Source: Candidatus Aenigmatarchaeota archaeon
Lineage (GTDB): Archaea; Aenigmatarchaeota; Aenigmatarchaeia; QMZP01
NCBI GenBank assembly: GCA_003663225.1
Contig: QMZP01000041.1
Location: forward strand, 1-6,953
Length of the DNA: 6,953 nucleotides
Reading direction: 5' to 3'
Shown: piece by piece, positions 1-5,604 of the stretch
How positions within the stretch are numbered: position 1 is the first letter of the stretch
Layout: each line of letters starts with the position of its first letter
Made by a program: the position numbers and the translations under genes
Notes under the pieces: generated by a model
Databases searched by the model: none
Told to the model about the DNA's origin: nothing
Seen by the model: only the letters and a program-made list of their open reading frames with translations

Positions 1-38
1 AGATGAAGCAAAGGCTCAAAGAGCTGGGCTACATGTAG
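1..38 (+). CDS. 3' end of a probable AlkP-superfamily phosphodiesterase (partial)
   Basis: Only the C-terminus is in the window: in the frame starting at base 3 it reads MKQRLKELGYM and then TAG. This is nearly the same as the C-terminus of the complete AlkP-superfamily gene at 4180-5604 (MRQRLKELGYI), with several synonymous base differences. A short basic helix ending in Leu-Gly-Tyr-(Ile/Leu/Met) is, from memory, a frequent ending of predicted AlkP-superfamily phosphohydrolases (COG3379 type). I therefore infer a third paralog extending off the left edge, on the same strand as the glycosyltransferase that follows 29 bp later. No catalytic residue is visible. The call rests on 11 residues plus the local paralogs, so it is suggestive rather than proven. 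Confidence 0.6.
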   Translation, partial: MKQRLKELGYM

Positions 39-46
39 CTTATAAG
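39..46 (+). promoter_or_regulatory. Possible TATA box for the glycosyltransferase gene
   Basis: The palindromic octamer CTTATAAG follows directly after the stop of the upstream gene. Its centre is about 25 nt before the ATG at 68, which is the TATA-to-transcription-start distance in archaea, so a leaderless or near-leaderless transcript is possible. The alternative is read-through from the upstream gene combined with the GTGAT ribosome-binding motif at 60-64. The two models compete, because a start site at 68 would exclude that motif from the mRNA. Confidence 0.4.
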
Positions 47-59
47 AAACACGGACAAA

Positions 60-64
60 GTGAT
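60..64 (+). promoter_or_regulatory. Possible ribosome binding site GTGAT of the glycosyltransferase gene
   Basis: GTGAT lies 3 nt before the ATG at 68 within AAAGTGATGTTATG. Archaeal 16S rRNA ends in ...AUCACCUCCU, so GTGAT pairs with its AUCAC part. In a full AGGAGGTGAT site this places the GGAGG portion at the usual distance, so the short gap is not an objection. The same arrangement, AAAGTGAT plus 3 nt plus ATG, occurs before the gene at 4180. Confidence 0.45.
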
Positions 65-67
65 GTT

Positions 68-814
68 ATGAAAAGACCCAAGCTTACGGTCTTCATACCG
101 CTGAGAAATGATGAGAATGTTGTGCGGCTTATAAAGGACCTCGAGCGGCAGAGCTACAAAGACTTCGAGGTCATAGTCATAGACGACACGAAAGAGCCAA
201 TCAACGTGAAGAGCGGCAAACTGGACCTGAAATATGCTCATATAGAGCAGGTGCCCACTGGCGTAAAATTCAACATGGGGGCCGACATGGCGAGGGGTGA
301 GATGATACTTCTGATGGACAGCGATGCGTATCCTTATGATAAGGATTTCCTAAAGAAGATGGTATCCAACTACAAGAAGGGACTGGTCCTCAGTTCTGTG
401 CAGATACGCACGGACAAGCCGTTCGCCAATTTCTCAGGCTGCCTGATACCGACCGAGCTCTTCAGGAAGATAAGGGTTGACCCTGATACTGTCCTGCATT
501 ATGATACGGATTGGAACTTCAAGCTCAAACGGGCAGGAATCCCCGTAAGGCAGGTCAGGGACGCCATGATAGTGCACAACCAAAGGAAGGACTGGAGGAC
601 GCGCATGAAGAGGGCGAGGACATACGGAAAAGGCTGGGCAAGGCTAGCCTGCGCGCACAAGGACAACCCTGCTGCTAACTTCAAATGGTGGAGGATAGGC
701 GGTGCCAGGATGGCAGAGGGTGCCAGCATAATACTGGTGGGCATCATGACGCTGGCATACGGCATAGCATATTCCATAACGGGCGTGAAGAAGAAGGAAC
801 GGAAAAGGCGCTAG
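68..814 (+). CDS. Family 2 glycosyltransferase with C-terminal membrane segment
   Basis: This 248-aa protein should transfer a sugar from a nucleotide-sugar donor to an acceptor at the inner face of the membrane. The GT-A fold begins at once: a hydrophobic strand TVFIPLRND (7-15), then EVIVIDD (34-40), whose Asp pair usually contacts the nucleotide. The helix with MARGE (74-78) precedes LLMDSD (81-86), the DXD-type metal motif. YDTDWNFKLKRAG (145-157) matches the family position of the catalytic acid (D146 or D148). VHNQRKDW (169-176), followed by a basic helix, is common in GT2 proteins of surface-glycan clusters. One hydrophobic segment (about 219-239) and a highly basic tail (KKKERKRR) suggest membrane anchoring with the tail inside. 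The ATG at 68 begins just before the first strand, so the N-terminus is complete. The stop overlaps the stop of the opposing kinase gene. Donor and acceptor are unknown. Confidence 0.9.
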   Translation: MKRPKLTVFIPLRNDENVVRLIKDLERQSYKDFEVIVIDDTKEPINVKSGKLDLKYAHIEQVPTGVKFNMGADMARGEMILLMDSDAYPYDKDFLKKMVSNYKKGLVLSSVQIRTDKPFANFSGCLIPTELFRKIRVDPDTVLHYDTDWNFKLKRAGIPVRQVRDAMIVHNQRKDWRTRMKRARTYGKGWARLACAHKDNPAANFKWWRIGGARMAEGASIILVGIMTLAYGIAYSITGVKKKERKRR

Positions 815-1761
815 ACTTCTTTCAGGTCACGCTCTATGCTTTTCCTTATGTAGCGGCTGTCCATGTTCGCTGACAGCCTGTGAAGCAATGGCATTCTGCC
901 CTGCAGCGACCTGCTGAAGTAACCCAGGAGCTCGCACTTCTTGAGAATCTCCAGCTTCCTCATGAATGATAAGTCAACGTCTATATCAACACTATTCTGG
1001 TATTCGTTGTAGAAGATACTCCTCATCTCCTTAAACTTCTTCCCAGAGAAGTAGGGGACCCTCTGCGCCAGCTCCATGCTCACGCTGAACGCGACGGGGT
1101 TTATGTAGCAGAAGCATTTGGAGAATGGGAAGCAGTCTATTATCTGTATTTCCCCGCCCTTCACCAGCACGTGGCTGAGCTTGAGGTCACCGTATATCCT
1201 TGACACAGGATAAGTGGTGCTGTTGGCCTCCCGGAGTATCTCCTTCACCCTGGAAGCGGAGCTTAGGTCCAATGAATCTATGTCATCTTCGGTGAGTGCA
1301 TACATTATCTTCTCTTTCCCGGCCAGGCTCTTGTTCTGCAGGGCCGCCACGCTCTTGGCGACCTCGGACACATACCCCCTGAGCTCGCTGCTGAATCCCC
1401 TCTTTATGGGCCGCTTCGCTATCATGTTGAACAGGCTCTTCCCAACAGCCCCCTTCATTATGAACGAGTTGATGTCCTTGTAGAAGCCGAACAGCTCGGG
1501 CGTCTTTATGCCGTCGGCGCGGCTAAGCCTCAGTGTCGCCTCTATGTCATCCTTATGCTCCGCATAGATGGAATCTCCGAACCGCTTCGCGAATATGACA
1601 TTGCTCTTGCACTCCTTCCACATCTTTATCTTGTACGTGGCGGTCTCCAGCTTACCCCTCTTTGGGTTCCTGCTTACCATCTCTATCTCGCATATGCCGC
1701 ATTCGGGAAAAATGGAGCTCGCGTGGCGTTTGAGCCTGTCGCGGAAGCTTGCCCTCTTCAT
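811..1761 (-). CDS. APH/WaaP-like phosphotransferase (protein-kinase fold), atypical catalytic loop
   Basis: This 316-aa protein appears to be a small-molecule or sugar kinase of the protein-kinase-like fold. Candidate landmarks in order: NVIFAKRF (54-61) with K59 as the ATP-anchoring lysine of strand 3; E74 in DIEATLRL as its helix-C partner; a hinge-like FIMKGAVGKSL (100-110); the catalytic loop YGDLKLSHVLV (190-200) with D192 as the likely base; and IIDCFPFS (207-214) with D209 as the metal-binding aspartate. Typical aminoglycoside-type kinases have HGDxxxxN; here His is Tyr and the metal-binding Asn is His197. From memory, LPS heptose kinase WaaP also has His at that second position, which would suit a glycan substrate. 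An in-frame TAA lies 12 nt before the ATG at 1761, so no longer form exists. There is no Shine-Dalgarno motif, but a TATA-like box at the leaderless distance. The substrate is unknown, and a non-catalytic role cannot be excluded. Confidence 0.72.
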   Translation of the reverse strand: MKRASFRDRLKRHASSIFPECGICEIEMVSRNPKRGKLETATYKIKMWKECKSNVIFAKRFGDSIYAEHKDDIEATLRLSRADGIKTPELFGFYKDINSFIMKGAVGKSLFNMIAKRPIKRGFSSELRGYVSEVAKSVAALQNKSLAGKEKIMYALTEDDIDSLDLSSASRVKEILREANSTTYPVSRIYGDLKLSHVLVKGGEIQIIDCFPFSKCFCYINPVAFSVSMELAQRVPYFSGKKFKEMRSIFYNEYQNSVDIDVDLSFMRKLEILKKCELLGYFSRSLQGRMPLLHRLSANMDSRYIRKSIERDLKEV

Positions 1762-1782
1762 GAAAAAGAATTACAGCGGCTG

Positions 1783-1790
1783 CTTAAAAA
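1783..1790 (-). promoter_or_regulatory. Possible TATA box of the kinase gene (leaderless)
   Basis: On the minus strand this reads TTTTTAAG, centred about 25 nt upstream of the kinase ATG. That spacing puts transcription start at or next to the ATG, which agrees with the absence of any Shine-Dalgarno sequence before it. The surrounding 10-mer CTTTTTAAGC is also found at 4141-4150, before the AlkP gene. Confidence 0.45.
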
Positions 1791-1828
1791 GAAAATGAAC
1801 GAAAGATACCCGACCCATGATGCATTCA

Positions 1829-1837
1829 TTTAAAATA
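1829..1837 (+). promoter_or_regulatory. Possible TATA box of the methyltransferase gene
   Basis: TTTAAAATA is a close match to the archaeal TTTAWATA consensus. Its centre is 37 nt before the ATG at 1870, which predicts an RNA start near 1859 and a leader of about 11 nt containing the GAGG at 1861-1864. A weaker candidate, GATATAAT at 1847-1854, lies too close to the ATG for usual archaeal spacing. Confidence 0.5.
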
Positions 1838-1858
1838 CCCTTCACCGATATAATCCTA

Positions 1859-1864
1859 AAGAGG
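1859..1864 (+). promoter_or_regulatory. Possible ribosome binding site AAGAGG of the methyltransferase gene
   Basis: GAGG is followed by 5 nt and the ATG at 1870. It is complementary to the CCUC of the 16S rRNA tail and lies within the short leader predicted from the TATA box at 1829. It supports 1870 as the start rather than the in-frame ATG four codons downstream. Confidence 0.4.
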
Positions 1865-1869
1865 CTCAC

Positions 1870-2646
1870 ATGGCAAGCTACATGGACCCCAGGAGAGGAG
1901 AAAAGATAGGGGAGTTCATACAGTCAAGAAAGGACCTGAAACCCTCGCGGGTGCTTGATATCGGATGCAACAACGGTGCCATATCCATAGGCCTGTCGAA
2001 GACGGCAAAGACTGTGGTGTCAGGTGACCTGCTGAACGAGAACCTAAGAAAGCTGGTACCGAGGAAGAGGAAGAACAATATGGTCATGAAGTTCGATGCC
2101 CTCTCCCTTCCGGTAAAAGATGCCAGCTTTGATGTGGCGATACTCAACGGGGTTCTGGAGCACGTGCCCCTGGGAAAGGAAGGGAAGCCTGACACGGTGC
2201 AGTCTGAGCTGCTTTCCGGCATATGGAGGGCCCTAAAGAAAGGCGGGCTGCTGTATTTCGGCATAGAGAACAGGTTCTCCCTCAAGTATCTCACTGGTTC
2301 CATAAGCCACAACGACATGAGGTTTATAGACCCGCTGCCAAGGAAGCTAGCCAACGCATATTCTAAGAAGGTTAAGGGTGAGGAATTCAGGCAATACACA
2401 CACAGCATGTGGGCATACAGAAGGATGCTGAAAGGTGCCGGTTTCAAGGATATAGAGTTCTTCATGTCTATACCGAATTACCAGTTCCCCGAGAAGCTCG
2501 TAGAGATAGATAACGGCAGGGAGATTTCCAGGAGCGTCGACAAGCATGTTGACAAGAAACTCTACAAGGCGGGCGCCAAGGCCATGACAGCAATGAGGCT
2601 CCAGAAGCTGTTCTCTACGAACTTCGTCATGATGGCGAGGAAATGA
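1870..2646 (+). CDS. Class I SAM-dependent methyltransferase
   Basis: This 258-aa protein should transfer a methyl group from S-adenosylmethionine. The Rossmann landmarks are all present: motif I VLDIGCNNGAIS (28-39), an acidic residue ending strand 2 (D53), FDALSLPVKDASFDVAILNG (75-94) with D76 near the adenine and strand 4 ending in ILNGVLEHV, then the ALKKGGLLYF strand (121-130). GIENRFSLKYLTG (131-143) followed by a helical cap, and a late AGFKDIEFFMSIPNYQFP (190-207), resemble methyltransferases I recall from O-antigen and exopolysaccharide clusters, which suggests a saccharide or polyisoprenoid-linked acceptor. It has no signal peptide or membrane segment, so it is probably cytosolic. 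It is divergent from the kinase gene and convergent with the radical SAM gene, whose stop codon is immediately adjacent (no gap). The exact substrate and methylated atom are unknown. Confidence 0.88.
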   Translation: MASYMDPRRGEKIGEFIQSRKDLKPSRVLDIGCNNGAISIGLSKTAKTVVSGDLLNENLRKLVPRKRKNNMVMKFDALSLPVKDASFDVAILNGVLEHVPLGKEGKPDTVQSELLSGIWRALKKGGLLYFGIENRFSLKYLTGSISHNDMRFIDPLPRKLANAYSKKVKGEEFRQYTHSMWAYRRMLKGAGFKDIEFFMSIPNYQFPEKLVEIDNGREISRSVDKHVDKKLYKAGAKAMTAMRLQKLFSTNFVMMARK

Positions 2647-4071
2647 TTATATCCTCTTTCCGAGCTCCCTTTTCGCTATCTCCATGGTTCTCCTGAAGCC
2701 GGCGGCTATGCCATATGTCCTGGAGTATATCGCGAAATTCCTTACAGGCGCGGTGATATATGAGACCATATCACTCTTCATCTGATGTATCCTCACTATG
2801 TTCTCCGCCTCGTTCTTTATCCTGACCATCTGCTCGTCTGAGAAGCCTGTCAGGTTCACGAGCATCCCCGAGAACTCCCCGAGCTTCTCGATGTAACTCT
2901 CCTCATCCTTGGGTATCTTGCCCATCTCCTTTGCCTTCTCGTACAGCTCGGTGCCGGGAAGTGGCGTGGAGAAGAAAAAACCGGGCATGATGTTGAAATC
3001 CCTGCAGAAATTGACCGAATCCATAACGCTTTCTACAGTCTCCCCGATTGATCCAACCATGAATGACGGGTCTGCTGATATGCCGACATTCTGGGACATC
3101 CTCATGGCATTCCTTGCCTGTTCGACTGTTATGCCCTTCTTCATTTTGTCAAGCACATCCTGATTCGCCGATTCTATGCCATATGATATGGTTACGCAAC
3201 CAGAATCCTTCATCTTCTTAAGCAGCTCTCTGTCAACGAGATTGACCCTTCCGGCGCAGCCCCATTTCATGTCGGGATAACTCTTAGACAGCTTAGCGCA
3301 GAAATCCATGATCCTGTCTCTCTTGAGCAGGAAGTTCTCGTCCAGCACGGATATGAACTTCACCCCATACCTGTCGACAAGTATCTTTATCTCCTCCATC
3401 ACGTTCTTGATGGACCTGTATTTGACGGTCTTGCCTACGCTCGTATAGCAGAAGGTGCAATGGTACGGGCACCCTCTTGTGGTTATTATGTTCATGTTGC
3501 CGCTGAAGCTCTCGCTCCAGAAGACCGGCCTCTTCAGGTATATGTCCATCGGGAAGAGCTCCCATGCCGGGAAAGGGAGACTGTCCAAATCGCCTATGCG
3601 CTCCCTCGGCGGATTGGCTATTATCCTGCTGCCTGACTTGTACCAGCATCCCTTGACCCCTCTCAGCGACTTGTTGCTCTCCAGATTCTTTGCTATTTCC
3701 CTCATGGTCTCCTCACCCTCGCCGAGGACAACTGCATCGGACCTGGTCTTATTCAGGAACAGACGCGGTATGGGCGTGGCTATGGGCCCGCCGACTATCA
3801 CCTTCTTATCCGGATAAGCATCCTTTATCCTGGATATGAGGCGCTTTACGTGCCCGTATATAGTGACCATGCCGCTTATGCCCACCATATCGAACCCCTT
3901 CCTGCCAAGTTCGCGCATTATCTCCTTATCGGAGTACTCATGAGCGTTGGCGTCTATGACCCTGACCTCGTGCCCGTCCTTCAGCAGGGAGCTCGCTATG
4001 TATCCCAGGCCAACCGGGAACAGGGGCCGCTTGTTCTTCCTCACTATTGGGTTTATCAGCACAATCTTCAT
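2647..4071 (-). CDS. B12-binding radical SAM protein
   Basis: This 474-aa protein has the two-domain build of cobalamin-binding radical SAM enzymes. The N-terminal Rossmann-like B12 domain (about 1-160) shows KIVLINP, FPVGLGYIASSL (18-29), VRVIDANA (36-43), VGGP (93-96) and the characteristic LGEGEETMREI (116-126). LPFPAWELFP (165-174) links it to the radical SAM core, with TTRGCPYHCTFCY (197-209) giving the 4Fe-4S cysteines C201, C205 and C208. YGIESANQDVLDKMKKG (297-313) and LPGTELYEKAKEMG (371-384) are further core motifs. The C-terminal stretch (about 405-474) is helical and unassigned. Relatives methylate unactivated carbon or phosphorus, close rings or couple lipids, so the reaction cannot be named; context suggests a glycan or lipid substrate. 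The ATG is preceded by GGTG plus 5 nt, the spacing expected for the 16S tail. Confidence 0.92.
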   Translation of the reverse strand: MKIVLINPIVRKNKRPLFPVGLGYIASSLLKDGHEVRVIDANAHEYSDKEIMRELGRKGFDMVGISGMVTIYGHVKRLISRIKDAYPDKKVIVGGPIATPIPRLFLNKTRSDAVVLGEGEETMREIAKNLESNKSLRGVKGCWYKSGSRIIANPPRERIGDLDSLPFPAWELFPMDIYLKRPVFWSESFSGNMNIITTRGCPYHCTFCYTSVGKTVKYRSIKNVMEEIKILVDRYGVKFISVLDENFLLKRDRIMDFCAKLSKSYPDMKWGCAGRVNLVDRELLKKMKDSGCVTISYGIESANQDVLDKMKKGITVEQARNAMRMSQNVGISADPSFMVGSIGETVESVMDSVNFCRDFNIMPGFFFSTPLPGTELYEKAKEMGKIPKDEESYIEKLGEFSGMLVNLTGFSDEQMVRIKNEAENIVRIHQMKSDMVSYITAPVRNFAIYSRTYGIAAGFRRTMEIAKRELGKRI

Positions 4072-4076
4072 TCAAG

Positions 4077-4082
4077 CACCTT
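4077..4082 (-). promoter_or_regulatory. Ribosome binding site AAGGTG of the radical SAM gene
   Basis: On the minus strand AAGGTG is followed by 5 nt and the ATG at 4071. GGTG pairs with CACC of the 16S rRNA tail, and its distance equals that in a full AGGAGGTGAT-N3-ATG site. It fixes the start of this gene. Confidence 0.6.
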
Positions 4083-4105
4083 GAGTTTATTTTCTCGCAA
4101 AAGTC

Positions 4106-4112
4106 ATTTATA
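4106..4112 (-). promoter_or_regulatory. Possible TATA box of the radical SAM gene
   Basis: The minus strand reads TATAAAT, centred about 38 nt upstream of the ATG. A start some 26 nt downstream gives a leader of about 12 nt that contains the AAGGTG ribosome binding site, so the two elements agree. Confidence 0.5.
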
Positions 4113-4141
4113 GGCATAGCTTGGACCCTTTGTTCACAAGC

Positions 4142-4149
4142 TTTTTAAG
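4142..4149 (+). promoter_or_regulatory. Possible TATA box of the AlkP gene pair
   Basis: TTTTTAAG is centred about 34 nt before the ATG at 4180. The predicted RNA start near 4171 leaves a leader of about 9 nt that begins with AGTGAT, the putative ribosome binding site. The second AlkP gene overlaps the first and would be read from the same promoter. Confidence 0.5.
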
Positions 4150-4171
4150 CCATATCCGGTTTTACAATAAA

Positions 4172-4176
4172 GTGAT
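4172..4176 (+). promoter_or_regulatory. Possible ribosome binding site GTGAT of the first AlkP gene
   Basis: AAAGTGAT is followed by 3 nt and the ATG at 4180, the same arrangement as before the glycosyltransferase. GTGAT complements AUCAC of the 16S rRNA tail at the aligned position, supporting this start. Confidence 0.5.
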
Positions 4177-4179
4177 TCC

Positions 4180-5604
4180 ATGCCACGGAAACTAGTTATA
4201 GTGGGGTTTGACGGTGCCAGTTTCGATTTCATCAAGCCTGTGATAGATGAACTCCCGTCATTCAAGAAGCTCATTGAAAGGGGTACGCACGGCAGGCTGG
4301 AAAGCACCATACCGCCCATAACCATACCAGCGTGGCCGTCCATGTCAACCGGCCTCAACCCCGGGAAGCTTGGGGTCTTCGACTTCAGGTATATGAACGA
4401 TGATTACTCCTTCCACACCGTTGACGGCTCTGACATCGCCGGGGTCCCTTTCTGGGAGTATGCCGGGAAGAAATACAAGGTGGCCATAGCCAACGTGCCC
4501 GGAACATGGCCCCCATCCGATGTGAACGGGTTCCTCGTGACAGGAATGACAACGCCCGAAGGCAGGGAGTTCACATACCCGAAAGAATTCGCTGGCGAGA
4601 TAGAGTCGGAGATACCGGGATACGCGGACACGTTCGGCGCTTCGGGGAAGGACCCATCAAAGGTCTACATAACCTTTGAGAAGCGGATGCTTCTGCTGGA
4701 GTACCTGATCAAGAAGGACGCTGATGTGCTGTTTTTTGTTTTCCGAATACCGGACGAATTCTCGCATAAGAAGACCATAAGCAAGGAGGACATGCCCGAA
4801 TGCTACAGGACCATGGACAGGGCGCTAGGCAAGATAATCAAGATGTCGGAAGGGTCAAACATCATGGTGGTGAGCGATCATGGTTTCGAATTCAACGAAA
4901 GTGAGCCGTTCTTCGTAAACGACTGGCTGAGGAAGCGGGGATACCTGAAGCTTAAGGGCAGGGCATCCCTTCTTGCAAAGCGGGCACTATTCAAAGCGAG
5001 GAAGAAGCCGGCATACATATACGACCTCATAGACGGCAAGAAGACGAAGGCGTTCTCGTACAACATAAGCAGCGCAAGGTCCTTTGGGGTATGGGTGAAC
5101 ATGGAAGGCAGGTTCAAGGAAGGTGCCGTGAAGGACAGGGAAGGCGTCGTGAATAGCATAGTGAAAGACCTTGCCTCTGATCCCAACATAGAAAGGGTGC
5201 TCAAGGCGGACGACATATACAGCGGCGAAAACAGGAAGCATCTGCCGGATATAGTTGCGTTCTCGAAAGGCCCGGCATATACGACTGTTTTCCCCACAGA
5301 AACGGAAAAGGGCATACACAGCACACACGGCATATTCATAGCCCACGGGCCCGACATAGCCGTGGGCAAGGAGATAGCCAATGCCCGCATAACCGACATA
5401 GCGCCGACCGTGCTTCACCTGCTTGGCATCCGTGTCCCTGACAACATGGACGGCGAACCCCTCGACATATTCGAAGGCAGGTCCGGGATAAGCAGGAAGG
5501 TTTCTTATGTTAAGGCATCAAAAGCGAAGAAAAAAAAGAGTGTCCGTTCAAAGGATGACGAGGAAAAGATGAGGCAGAGGTTGAAGGAGCTCGGTTACAT
5601 ATGA
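4180..5604 (+). CDS. AlkP-superfamily phosphodiesterase/phosphohydrolase (COG3379-like), copy 1
   Basis: This 474-aa metallohydrolase should cleave, or transfer through, a phosphate ester using a covalent phospho-threonine intermediate and two bound metals, normally Zn. Candidate active-site residues in order: D11 in VGFDGASFD; T48 in PPITIPAWPSMSTG as nucleophile; D192 and H196 in IPDEFSH; D233 and H234 in VSDHGF; and H380 in the H-x-x-x-G-I-F motif near the end. PGKLGVFDFR (61-70), VPGTWPP (106-112) and TKAFSYN (289-295) are typical of type I phosphodiesterase/nucleotide pyrophosphatase relatives. No signal peptide is visible, so it probably acts in the cytosol, possibly on a glycan or lipid-linked phosphate (inference). 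The tail from about 446 is Lys-rich (AKKKKSVRSK) and ends LKELGYI, like the partial gene at the left edge. Bases 5327-5414 are identical to a stretch of the next gene. Its last bases form an ATGA overlap with that gene. Confidence 0.9.
   Translation: MPRKLVIVGFDGASFDFIKPVIDELPSFKKLIERGTHGRLESTIPPITIPAWPSMSTGLNPGKLGVFDFRYMNDDYSFHTVDGSDIAGVPFWEYAGKKYKVAIANVPGTWPPSDVNGFLVTGMTTPEGREFTYPKEFAGEIESEIPGYADTFGASGKDPSKVYITFEKRMLLLEYLIKKDADVLFFVFRIPDEFSHKKTISKEDMPECYRTMDRALGKIIKMSEGSNIMVVSDHGFEFNESEPFFVNDWLRKRGYLKLKGRASLLAKRALFKARKKPAYIYDLIDGKKTKAFSYNISSARSFGVWVNMEGRFKEGAVKDREGVVNSIVKDLASDPNIERVLKADDIYSGENRKHLPDIVAFSKGPAYTTVFPTETEKGIHSTHGIFIAHGPDIAVGKEIANARITDIAPTVLHLLGIRVPDNMDGEPLDIFEGRSGISRKVSYVKASKAKKKKSVRSKDDEEKMRQRLKELGYI
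5327..5414 (+). repeat. 88-bp perfect repeat, copy A (in AlkP copy 1)
   Basis: Every base matches 6832-6919 at a constant offset of 1505. The repeat covers the codons for GIFIAHGPDIAVGKEIANA and on to DIAPTVL. The flanking base differs at each end (5326 C against 6831 A; 5415 T against 6920 G). Outside the tract the two genes differ at many synonymous sites; for example, 48 aligned bases near the N-terminus have 12 mismatches by my count. The tract contains an 8-bp inverted repeat, GCCCACGG (5341-5348) with CCGTGGGC (5360-5367), separated by 11 nt. Confidence 0.95.

Larger units (their letters stand above)
1762..1869. promoter_or_regulatory. 108-bp divergent promoter region, kinase / methyltransferase
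   Basis: This AT-rich gap separates the divergent kinase (-) and methyltransferase (+) genes. It holds one TATA-like element for each direction (1783-1790 on -, 1829-1837 on +), 38 bp apart and each at a plausible distance from its own ATG. Transcription of the two genes could be coupled here. I see no clear operator dyad and no small gene. Confidence 0.55.
4072..4179. promoter_or_regulatory. 108-bp divergent promoter region, radical SAM / AlkP genes
   Basis: This gap separates the radical SAM gene (-) from the AlkP gene pair (+). TATA-like boxes face outward at 4106-4112 (-) and 4142-4149 (+), each giving a short leader with a 16S-complementary motif. It has the same length as the divergent gap at 1762-1869, but apart from the 10-mer CTTTTTAAGC the two gaps do not align. 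No small gene or RNA is evident. Confidence 0.55.

Noticed and set aside
39..67. Short ATG-TTA-TGA start at 63 before the glycosyltransferase
   Set aside because: It encodes only two residues and is most simply part of the GTGATG ribosome-binding motif; no evidence of a regulatory leader peptide.
721..758. TGCCAGC...GCTGGCA inverted repeat near the glycosyltransferase 3' end as a terminator
   Set aside because: A 7-bp stem with a 24-nt loop, inside the membrane-segment codons and with no U-tract after it; expected by chance.
1555..1833. Plus-strand open frames of 92 and 76 aa spanning the kinase start and the divergent gap
   Set aside because: They run antisense through the N-terminus of the kinase and through its promoter, with no ribosome binding site or recognisable product.
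1878..2465. 195-aa open frame on the minus strand
   Set aside because: It is antisense to the methyltransferase, which has all its SAM-binding motifs. The translation has no recognisable motif and is rich in Ser, Phe and Pro as expected of a shadow frame.
3293..3649. 118-aa open frame on the minus strand
   Set aside because: It lies in another frame of the radical SAM gene, over the cysteine cluster; the translation is rich in Gln, Arg and His with no domain.
4878..5399. 173-aa open frame on the minus strand, with an overlapping 143-aa frame
   Set aside because: Both are antisense to the AlkP gene across its SDHG motif and C-terminal half; low-complexity shadow composition and no plausible start signals.
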